Below, piece after piece: positions 54,901 through 63,400 of a stretch of DNA of 64,000 nucleotides; positions within the stretch are counted from its first letter, which is position 1; every line of letters starts with the position of its first letter. This DNA is from Plutella xylostella (lineage: Eukaryota; Arthropoda; Insecta; Lepidoptera; Plutellidae): positions 12,214,001 to 12,278,000 of the forward strand of contig NC_063995.1 of the NCBI RefSeq assembly GCF_932276165.1. Direction: 5' to 3'. The position numbers and the translations under genes were made by a program. The notes under the pieces are model-generated. The model saw only the letters and a list, made by a program, of their open reading frames with translations. It was not told the origin of the DNA and did no database searches.

Positions 54901-55623
54901 TGATTTTTTAAGATTAATTTTGAAAGTAATACCGTTGTGGTCCGAGCTGGTGATATCCTCGTCGACAATCCAGTCTTCCACTAGATTCAAAAGATCTACT
55001 GTGCATACAGTTATGTCTACGTGGCTCCTGTATGTTTTGTTCCCTCTGACAGTGCTAAAGGTCGGAGTGTCGCCGTTGTTCAACACCTGCAAACCAAGTT
55101 CTTCTAGGGTTCCGGAAACCTCTTCCCCTCGGAGGTCAACGACGTGGCTTCCCCACCAGGTGCTCTTTGCGTTACTGTCCCCTCCGAATATGAGTCTTGC
55201 TGGTCCAAGCTCCCTTGCTATCACTTTGATCTGCTCCAGGTATGGTTCAATTTGTTGATCGGGTTCGAAGTAAAATGAGGCAACAACGATCTCCCAGGCG
55301 CTAGTCTTGATCTTGACTACAACGATGTTGTTAGTAGTCAGTTTTGGGTACGGTAACACATCAAGGTCATGGTCAAATACGACGATTGCCGCCTTTACCA
55401 CGCCTTCCCCTTTGTCAGCTGCCTGAAATATCCTCGCCCCCCCATAGTTCCTCATTGTCCTTTCCCCCCCTACATAAGGCTCCTGGACCAGAGCAAAAGC
55501 CACGCATCTTTCGTTCCCTGCTTTCATCAGTTCGAGGGTTGCAAGTTTCTTCCTCTGCAAGTTTGCTTGGACCACCAAGTACCCCTTTTTGTCGTTGTTT
55601 GCGGATTTCTCTGCAGTCACCAC
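51931..55623 (-). CDS. Telomeric LINE 1 ORF2: endonuclease, reverse transcriptase, RNase H
   Basis: About 1,230 codons without a break. Endonuclease: VVQANLQRKKLATLEL, ALVQEPYV, FGGDSNAKSTWWGS and SSDHNGITF (catalytic Asp-His). RT: SYRPIGLLPVMGKILEKI, QYGFMPQKSTEDSL, SLDIEGAFDNAWWP, GCVQGSIGGPTLWN and AFADDVVLVFD. RNase H: IYTDGSKIDGKVGAAL, YQAELLAIC, IFSDSRSALE, KAHAGLEGNEAAD. A Cys/His motif near the end (CTCDPQQVESIPHLLFDC). The conserved N-terminus (VVQAN) lies before the first ATG (residue 33), so the frame as listed starts at GTG. It makes the telomere-specific nick and primes reverse transcription there. Confidence 0.92.
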   Translation of the reverse strand: MVTAEKSANNDKKGYLVVQANLQRKKLATLELMKAGNERCVAFALVQEPYVGGERTMRNYGGARIFQAADKGEGVVKAAIVVFDHDLDVLPYPKLTTNNIVVVKIKTSAWEIVVASFYFEPDQQIEPYLEQIKVIARELGPARLIFGGDSNAKSTWWGSHVVDLRGEEVSGTLEELGLQVLNNGDTPTFSTVRGNKTYRSHVDITVCTVDLLNLVEDWIVDEDITSSDHNGITFKINLKKSKGESVKRTTRIYKTKDVNWEQFYEKLEKLKTDNHINLESLANINTVLDLEHLIENFNSLIIKCCQDELPKIKQNNKFKMPWWSEQLDKLKKDTVTKKRRIKCAAPVRKAKVVEEYLQAKETYETEAKKAQIDSWKDFCGKQDKEGLWEGIYRVIGRTTKRHEDVPLVQNGKDIDLKDSAQVLAETFYPADLEATDSAEHQRIRLLASQEEAIEGQVLDPPFTMVELIAAVKSFNPKKAPGEDGLTADICSEIILRNPKFFLSLANKCLTLGLFPKIWKIATVVALRKPGKDDYQNPKSYRPIGLLPVMGKILEKIIVGRLKWHLIPKTSPRQYGFMPQKSTEDSLYDLVNYIRGKLKEKKLVVMVSLDIEGAFDNAWWPAIRFRLSEEKCPPNIKRIMYSYLNDRMVKVRYGGQEYSKSTNKGCVQGSIGGPTLWNLLLDPLLKGLDRRGDYCQAFADDVVLVFDADRALDIQRQANAALAHVQRWGQDNKLNFAAQKTKAMIITNKLKYDTPALSMGGVDIEFSKEIKILGLTIDDKLTFNSHVAEVCKKALNIYKQLSRAAKVSWGLHPEVIRLIYTATVEPIIMYAASAWAPATKKLGIQKHLNAVQRGFAQKLTKAYRTVSLNSALLLAGILPLDIRIQEAAALYEARRGTDPEQSHGEGDVELVTAYAETPHPAEHMELEFINLVDQQQVEAHNCQAVKIYTDGSKIDGKVGAALSLWNNEAQFKAIKLKLSPYCTVYQAELLAICKATRVILDRQETSFGIFSDSRSALETIVNHNTRHPLATEARSNLSRCKSQNKTVNLFWIKAHAGLEGNEAADKLAKEAAKTLKRKPHYEQCPVSFVKRKIRMDSLAEWNRRYKSGTTASITKIFFPDAIDAYRTVRKIEINNVLTQVMTGHGGFSEYLNRFKCKESPSCTCDPQQVESIPHLLFDCPVYGFSRYELEQRAGVTLSAENAKHIIMNKEVRQAFLEYCINIANKVIARNK

Positions 55624-55624
55624 C

Positions 55625-57065
55625 TTAGCAATAAGCGACCGTGGCTCTCGCTAACTCATCCCACCTCTTTCGGATAGGGCAGTCTTGGCTAAATGCGTTG
55701 TGGTTGCTTGATGCTTGTTTAGCTTTAGTGCAATTGCAGCACCGTGGCTGCTCTCCGAGTACCCTATCAGGACAGTCAGCCCACATGTGTGGCCCACCAC
55801 AGTGGCTGCATTTCGCCACTTCATCCTTGCAGAACCGCCTACCGTGGCCGTAGCCTAGACAGAGCGAGCACTGCACGAGTGGTGACTGGTCGGCTAACGT
55901 TATCCTCTGGAGATCGACGTGAATTATTTGTGCTCTCGTTAGACGTTGCCAGACTTGTGGGGACACCTGCATAATGACGTTGTCAGCGTGGGGGTTTCTA
56001 GCACGTTTCCTATACTTGACCTGAACTCTTATTTCATCGGAACTCAGGCCATCCAAAAGCTTTTTGTTTTGGATAGTAACGGCCTTGACCACGTCCTCAT
56101 CCGAGTTGATCTTTAGTACTCCTTTGAGTACGACTAATGGGTCCTTGTGGATTGCCTCCTCACAGCGCAGGCTAGAACCTTCTTTCAGTCTGCTTGCGAC
56201 CCTCAGTAACTCGTCTTTTGTGGTGCAGCTGATAATTACTTTTTGGTCCTTCGCTTTCCTTATCTTGTCGATTTGGAGACCTGAGGTTTTCGCGTCTACT
56301 GCAGTTCTTATTTTTTCTAGCACCTGCCCGCTAGATTCTGTCACATCAGAGGACGAGATTATGATGGAGTGCACTCGCTCTGGCTGTGGAAGTTTCGGTC
56401 GACTAGCCATTTCTGCGTAGCTTAGTCTTTGTGACTGGTCGCTCTCTACCATTTTTCTAAGTCTCTGCCAGTTGGTTCTTGGTCTCATCAATGATCAGAT
56501 CTTGGGCCTTTTCCATCTTAACGCACACCGCTGGGAGGGTCTCATTTGTTTGAGTTTCAAGCATCCTTGTTTGCTTGTCAAGACTTTTCTTGATGTCCTC
56601 CAGCATCTTGGCGTTTTCTCTTATTTGAGCGGATTGAGCATCTATCCTTTTAAAGAGGTCGGTGTCAGGGGGGCCGGGTTTTTCTGCTTGCACCGCCGGC
56701 GGTGGTGGGTTGGCTTGGGGCTGGCCCTTTGCGGCTCCAGCTTCCTTTACCAATTGATAGAGCCTATCAACTGCCTGCGTTACACCCTCCTTTATTTCGG
56801 TTTTGAGGTTGCGTGAGTTGCTAAGATTTAGCTTAGCCTTAGTAACGCAAGCTCTTGCCTCAGACAACCTATCTTGGTATTTAAGGGGGCTAGATCGTGG
56901 AATATCCGAGTTTCCAGTCTCCCATTCACCGACGCTTCGCCTAACGTTGGTGGACGTAGTCGCAGTAGGCTTTGAAGGACCAGCCTTCTCCGTCTTCTTT
57001 ACGGGAGACCGTTGGGTATCCTGTTTGTCATTTCCTTTGGCGGGAGGAGTCCTAATACCCATCAT
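55625..57065 (-). pseudogene. Telomeric LINE 1 ORF1 (gag-like, zinc knuckles), one frame break
   Basis: Two frames overlap by 35 nt: 57065-56457 (202 codons) and 56491-55625. The first is Pro/Lys-rich then coiled coil (ENAKMLEDIKKSLDKQTRML). The second holds three Cys/His knuckles (CSLCLGYGHGRRFC, CSHCGGPHMWADC, CCNCTKAKQ...C), as in R1-clade ORF1. The stop of the first frame is followed by LRKMVESDQSQRL in the other, consistent with a recent indel near 56470-56490. The stop TAA (55627-55625) lies one base before the GTG that opens ORF2. Confidence 0.82.
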
Positions 57066-58695
57066 AGTTATTTGGGTACGGGTGCGTCAAAGTAGATAAT
57101 ACGTTCAAATGGAATTATTGAAGATTCAATAGGGAACCTTGTCTCTACACAATAGTGTATATAACTTAATCTAAACTATGGCAGAGTTCAATAAAACTCT
57201 GAGTCTACTAATAAAAACTAGAGTAAAAATAAAATATGAGTAGAACTAAGTAATAAATACTGGCTCTACGTCAATATATCAGGGCTCAATAAAGCTCTGT
57301 GTCAAAAGACGTCACTAAAATAAAATAATTTAAAAGTAAAGACAACAAAAAGTAATGTAGAGAAAATAAAATGATCTCTAAATCAAAGAATAGCAGTAAA
57401 TTAGGCTCAATGGAGCTCTATATCATAAAAAGAGGGCGTCAAATTGCTATTTCTTAAAAATAAAATTTTGCTCTATGTAGAGACTGTCTCTATATCTCGG
57501 AAGGTAGTCCTGAGCAAGCCTTTAATGCTACTGAAAACCGCGTTCTGATTGGATGACGGGTTCCCGAGATACAGATGTTTTAGAAAATCCAAAATGGCCG
57601 ACAAAATGGCCGCCGAAAATTTAAAAAAGCGATAACTTCTGATCCAGATGCCCCAGAGCGCTGCGGTTTGGACCAAAGAGTAAAGGCCAGCTGTGTCAAT
57701 CTGAATCCTATCGAAACTCTACAAAAAACTTTGGACTCTATGTAGAGTCAACAAGTAGTTTATCTTGTAGAGCTTCTGAAGACAACAATTACCCAGAAAA
57801 CCGCACGTCAGAGGGAATATCCAGTCACAAGTTACTTAGGTCTAAAGTTTTCCAAGATGGCGTCCAAGATGGCGGACAATAAGCTAACTTTGGATCCACT
57901 GATCCGAAACAACCCGAGATTGGGCTCAATCTGTCGGGCTTGATGAGCCCCGTTCAGTACAAATTTCAAAATAATTTTAAAATGTATAAAATACTTAATT
58001 ATATACAAAAAACAACAATAAAATACAAAAAATATATAAAATACACAAAAAATATACAAAATTTAATTTGAAAATTTGTAGCGTCAACAAGTAAATTACA
58101 ACAAACTTTGTCAAGTATAAATTGAGTTCCCACACTTAATATTGGGGGACCACGTAAATACCTAAAATTTTAAAAATTTAATATCTCAAAAAGTAGAGAG
58201 CGGATTTTAATATTTTTTTTGCCTAAATATAAAGTTATTTGTGGTCTACTCAATAAAGATCTTAAAAGTATATGTCGTAGATCACTTCGGCGAGTTATTA
58301 ATTTTTGAAAAAACTGAATTTTTTCAAATGTCTGTGGCTCTATCAAATGTCAAAATTTTTGAAAATAAAAAACAGTGTTGCAACTTGCCGGTTTTACTGC
58401 TTGATTTTGGAGTGTCAGGTTTGGCCGGACTTGTCGGGATCAATGACCTCGTGGCCACGTGGAAGTTGTTTTTTTGGCGTTTGTACTTCGACGGTTGGCG
58501 CCAAAAATCTGGAAGTTGGCAGGATTGTAGAGGTCACCGATGCGGTCCAGGGCGTGTGCCAATGTAGCTCTTTTTTGCCCGCACAATTTGATACTATTTT
58601 TATGAAAATCGCACTATTTTTACCTATTTTCGCGATTTTTTTGGTGCGGAGCGTTACAAAAATGATGCGTCCCGGACGGCGGCAAGAATGCAACT
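57066..58695 (-). other. 5' UTR of telomeric LINE 1
   Basis: 1.6 kb without coding capacity between ORF1 and the TTAGG array. The element start on the minus strand is at or near AGTTGCATTCTTGCC. Short motifs repeat inside: CTCAATAAAGCTCTG/CTCAATGGAGCTCTA near 57280 and 57410, GTAGAGTC near 57745, and AAAATGGC/AAGATGGC near 57590-57875. It should include an internal promoter. Confidence 0.6.
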
Positions 58696-59979
58696 GGTTA
58701 GGTTAGGTTAGGTTAGGTTAGGTTAGGTTAGGTTAGGTTAGGTGAGGTTAGGTTAGGTTAGGTTAGGTTAGGTTAGGTGAGGTTAGGTTAGGTTAGGTTA
58801 GGTTAGGTTAGGTTAGGTTAGGTTAGGTTAGGTTAGGTTAGGTTAGGTTAGGTTAGGTTAGGTTAGGTTAGGTTAGGTTAGGTTAGGTTAGGTTAGGTTA
58901 GGTTAGGTTAGGTTAGGTTAGGTTAGGTTAGGTTAGGTTAGGTTAGGTTAGGTTAGGTTAGGTTAGGTTAGGTTAGGTTAGGTTAGGTTAGGTTAGGTTA
59001 GGTTAGGTTAGGTTAGGTTAGGTTAGGTTAGGTTAGGTTAGGTTAGGTTAGGTTAGGTTAGGTTAGGTTAGGTTAGGTTAGGTTAGGTTAGGTTAGGTTA
59101 GGTTAGGTTAGGTTAGGTTAGGTTAGGTTAGGTTAGGTTAGGTTAGGTTAGGTTAGGTTAGGTTAGGTTAGGTTAGGTTAGGTTAGGTTAGGTTAGGTTA
59201 GGTTAGGTTAGGTTAGGTTAGGTTAGGTTAGGTTAGGTTAGGTTAGGTTAGGTTAGGTTAGGTTAGGTTAGGTTAGGTTAGGTTAGGTTAGGTTAGGTTA
59301 GGTTAGGTTAGGTTAGGTTAGGTTAGGTTAGGTTAGGTTAGGTTAGGTTAGGTTAGGTTAGGTTAGGTTAGGTTAGGTTAGGTTAGGTTAGGTTAGGTTA
59401 GGTTAGGTTAGGTTAGGTTAGGTTAGGTTAGGTTAGGTTAGGTTAGGTTAGGTTAGGTTAGGTTAGGTTAGGTTAGGTTAGGTTAGGTTAGGTTAGGTTA
59501 GGTTAGGTTAGGTTAGGTTAGGTTAGGTTAGGTTAGGTTAGGTTAGGTTAGGTTAGGTTAGGTTAGGTTAGGTTAGGTTAGGTTAGGTTAGGTTAGGTTA
59601 GGTTAGGTTAGGTTAGGTTAGGTTAGGTTAGGTTAGGTTAGGTTAGGTTAGGTTAGGTTAGGTTAGGTTAGGTTAGGTTAGGTTAGGTTAGGTTAGGTTA
59701 GGTTAGGTTAGGTTAGGTTAGGTTAGGTTAGGTTAGGTTAGGTTAGGTTAGGTTAGGTTAGGTTAGGTTAGGTTAGGTTAGGTTAGGTTAGGTTAGGTTA
59801 GGTTAGGTTAGGTTAGGTTAGGTTAGGTTAGGTTAGGTTAGGTTAGGTTAGGTTAGGTTAGGTTAGGTTAGGTTAGGTTAGGTTAGGTTAGGTTAGGTTA
59901 GGTTAGGTTAGGTTAGGTTAGGTTAGGTTAGGTTAGGTTAGGTTAGGTTAGGTTAGGTTAGGTTAGGTTAGGTTAGGTT

Positions 59980-59982
<3 letters not shown>
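58696..59982 (+). repeat. (TTAGG)n telomeric array, 1.29 kb
   Basis: About 257 units. Two TGAGG variants lie in the first 90 bp (about 58741, 58778); the rest looks uniform. It is bounded by the 5' end of LINE 1 and the poly(A) of LINE 2. Confidence 0.97.
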
Positions 59983-60014
<32 letters not shown>

Positions 60015-60018
60015 CGTA

Positions 60019-60097
60019 GGGAGGGGAAATCCTAATGGACACCTGACAGCCCGTACTGTCAGGTAGTGTCGGACTCTCACCGACTAAAACCCCTCCC
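60019..60097 (-). promoter_or_regulatory. 3' UTR three-way-junction RNA motif, LINE 2
   Basis: Identical to 51421-51499 in all three stems and loops. Identity continues to about 60140 with one visible change (ATTATC for ATAATC), then stops abruptly. Confidence 0.65.
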
Positions 60098-60295
60098 TTT
60101 CCAGTCACCCCTGACATTATCAGGGACTTTGTACATCAGAAAATTAATAATCTAATCTTAACTTAAACTTATCTTCTATCACGGGAGACCGTAATCGGTC
60201 AGAATATTTTGTTTTTCTTTTCTGTTTTACTTTTGTTTACATTTAATATTTTCTTTTTATAACTATATATATTTTTTGTTTGTATATTTTTTAAT

Positions 60296-60296
<1 letters not shown>

Positions 60297-60339
<43 letters not shown>
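60297..60339 (-). repeat. 43-nt internal poly(A) (sense) in LINE 2 3' UTR
   Basis: A T-run on the plus strand inside the 3' UTR, longer than the terminal tail. LINE 1 has only short T-runs in the corresponding place. Confidence 0.85.
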
Positions 60340-60343
<4 letters not shown>

Positions 60344-60485
60344 GATTTTTTAACTTATTTCTAACTTAAAATTACTTAACTTTTTCTACAGTACTGTTTT
60401 CTCATATCTTATATTACATTTATATAGTTTAGGACACAGTTGTATATATACTACATTTATATATACGTGTTATCCTTATTCTAAC

Positions 60486-63400
60486 TTACTTATTCCTATT
60501 TGCTACTCTTATTGCTAATTTCTTACAATACTGTAAAAACTTTTCTCTGACATCATTATTACTTATTAAACGACTAAGATTTTTCTTACTGACTTCTATA
60601 TTTAACTCTATTTCTATGTTAATCCTATCGACGCCATAGACGGGACACTCGGTTATTATGTGCAGAATACTCTCGTTCACGCTGGGGTCACAGATGCAGG
60701 ACGGGCTGTCCTTGCACTTGAAGCGGTTCAAGTATTCTGAGAACCCGCCATGTCCCGTCATAACCTGCGTCACCACATGGTCTGTTGTCATCTTTCTGAC
60801 CGTTCTGTACGCCTGTATCGCGTCTGGAAAGAATGCCTTTGTGGTGGATGCGGTTTCACCTTGTATGTATCGCCGGTTCCATTCGCCAAGCGATTCCAAA
60901 CGGATCTGTCGCTTGGCGAATGAGACCGGACATTGGTCATAGTCTGGTTTCTTCTTTGATTTTAGCGCTGCTTCTTTTGCCAGATGGTCCGCTCGTTCAT
61001 TTCCTGCCAATCCTGCGTGTGCTTTGATCCAGAACAAGGAAATTTCCTTGTCTTGGAGTTTGCAGGTCCTTATATTTTGGCGTACCTCTAGTGCCAGGGG
61101 GTGCCGCGTATTGTTGTTCGTGACCGTCTCTAGGGCGGACCGCGAGTCACTGTACACACCGAAACTGGTTTCCTTTCTCTTCAACACTACCCTTGTAGCT
61201 TCGCATATGGCCAGCAGTTCCGCCTGGTAGACCGTGCAGTGCGGCGACAGCTTTAGTTTGACGGACTTGATCTCGGCTCCATTGCTCCAGAGAGACAATG
61301 CAGCTCCGACCTTGCCGTCAATCTTGCTGCCGTCGGTGTAAATACGTACTGCTTGTGTGTTGTGGAGGTCCACCAGCTGTTGGTCTTCCAGGCTTATGAA
61401 CTCCAGGCGCATATGTTCCGCAGGATGAGGGGTATCAGCATATACAGCCACTCGCTCCACTTCAACATCCCCCAGCGCTGGTCGGAGTACGCCCCTCTTT
61501 GCCTCATACAACGCTGCTGCCTCTTGTATTCTGAGGTCGAGAGGTAGCACTCCGGCCAACGCCAAGGCCGCGTTGAGTGAGACGGTCCGGTACGCACGGG
61601 TCAGTTTCTGGGCAAAGCCCCTCTGCACTGCGTTGAGCTGTTTTTGAACACCGAGTTTCTTGGCGGCTGGTGCCCAGGCACTCGCCGCATACATAATAAC
61701 TGGCTCAACCGCTGCTGTGTAAATAAGCCGTATAACCTCGGGATGTAGTCCCCAGCTAACTCTGGCGGCCCTGGACAGCTGCTTGTATATGTTCAACGCC
61801 TTTTTGCAGACATTTGCTACATGGCTGTTGAATGTCAGCTTCTCGTCAATAGTGAGCCCCAGTACTTTAATCTCCTTTGACATGCCAATGTCAATCCCGC
61901 CCATTCTAAGGTGCGGGGTGTCGTATTTTAGCTTCTTGGTCAGTACCATGGCCTTGGTTTTTTGTGGACCAAAGTTGAGCTTATTACGGACACCCCAATC
62001 CCTAACATAGGCGAGAGCGGCATTGGCCTGTCTTTGGATGTCCAGAGCTGTGTTCCCGTCAAAGACCAGTACTACGTCATCGGCGAATGCCTGGCAGTAA
62101 TCGCCATGCTGTTCCAAGCCTGTCAGCAGCGGGTTTAACAAAAGGTTCCATAGAAGCGGGCCCCCAATCGAACCTTGCACACACCCTTTGTTCGTGCTCT
62201 TGGTGTATTCTTCACCCCCGTACCTCACAGCAACTTTTCGGTTTTGGAGGTAGCTGTCTATGACTCGTCTCAGGTTGATCGGGCAGTTCTCCTCAGCCAG
62301 ACGGACTCTGATAGCTGGCCACCAAGCGTTGTCGAACGCCCCCTCTATATCTAGTGATACGACGGTTACAATTTTCCTGTCATTTATTTTGGCATGGATG
62401 TATTGTATTAGATCATAGAGGGAGTCTTCGGTACTTTTTTGGGGCATGAATCCGTATTGGCGTGTACTTATTGTTGGCAGAATGTGCCACTTCAGCCGTC
62501 CGATGGTCATCTTTTCCAAGATCTTTCCCAACACTGGCAGCAAACCTATGGGCCGGTACGACTTGGGATTTGTGTAGTCGTCCTTTTCCGGCTTTCTCAA
62601 CACTACAACTACGGCGGATTTCCAGATGGTCGGAAAGTATTGTAGTGTGAGACATTTGTTGACCAGTGATAGGAACAGATCTGGGTGTTTAAAGATGACA
62701 TGTTGGCATATGTCGGCTGTGAACCCATCCCCTCCAGGAGCCTTCTTCGGGTTAAACGATTTCACCGCGTCTATCAGCTCCACCATTGTAAACGGTGGGT
62801 CATGTTGTTCATCATGACTCATGTCGTTTACACTTTCAGCTTTTTCTCTGGTTTGCTGGTGTTCTGCGTTTTCCCTGTCGCTCTTATCTTCTGGGTAGAA
62901 AGATTCCGCCAATACCCTAGCAGAGTCACAGAGATCCATTTGTGTACCGTTGCTGACGAGTGGGAGGTCTTCCTGGCGATCTGTTGTTCTTCCTATGACT
63001 CTATAAATCCCTTCCCACAATCCTTCCTTATCCTGTTTTCCGCAAAAGCTCTTCCAACTTTCGATTTGCGCTTCTTTGGCATTTTTCTCATACATTTCTT
63101 TTGCTTCCAGATATTCGCGGATAACTTTCGGTTTCCGGACCGCAGCGGCACATCTTACTCTACGCTTCTTTGTCATCATGTCTTTCTTCAACTTCGAGAG
63201 TTCCTCGGACCACCACGGCAAGGCCAGTTTTTCATTCACTTTTTTCTTGGGCATGGTTTCGAGACATGCTTGCCCTATTATTTCAGTAAACTTTACCACC
63301 AGGCTGTCCAGCTCGTCTATACTGGCGATCTTGTTTATTTCAGGCTCGGTGATCCTGTGATCCAGCAATAGCAGATCCAGTTGCTCATGGAAGCCTTCCC

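Larger units (their letters stand above)
51395..58695 (-). mobile_element. Telomere-targeted R1-clade LINE (TRAS/SART type), nearly complete
   Basis: 7.3 kb, flanked on both sides by TTAGG. Read on the minus strand: CCTAA repeats, 5' UTR (58695-57066), ORF1, ORF2, 3' UTR with a structured end, poly(A), CCTAA repeats. Insertion into TTAGG arrays, two overlapping ORFs, CCHC knuckles and an R1-like endonuclease-RT are the marks of the lepidopteran TRAS/SART groups. Poly(A) followed by CCTAA is, as I recall, the TRAS orientation, but family needs an RT tree. ORF2 is intact; ORF1 has one frame break. Confidence 0.92.

Noticed and set aside
61394..63371. Plus-strand frames opposite telomeric LINE 2
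   Set aside because: Antisense shadows of the ORF2 reading, with no motifs.
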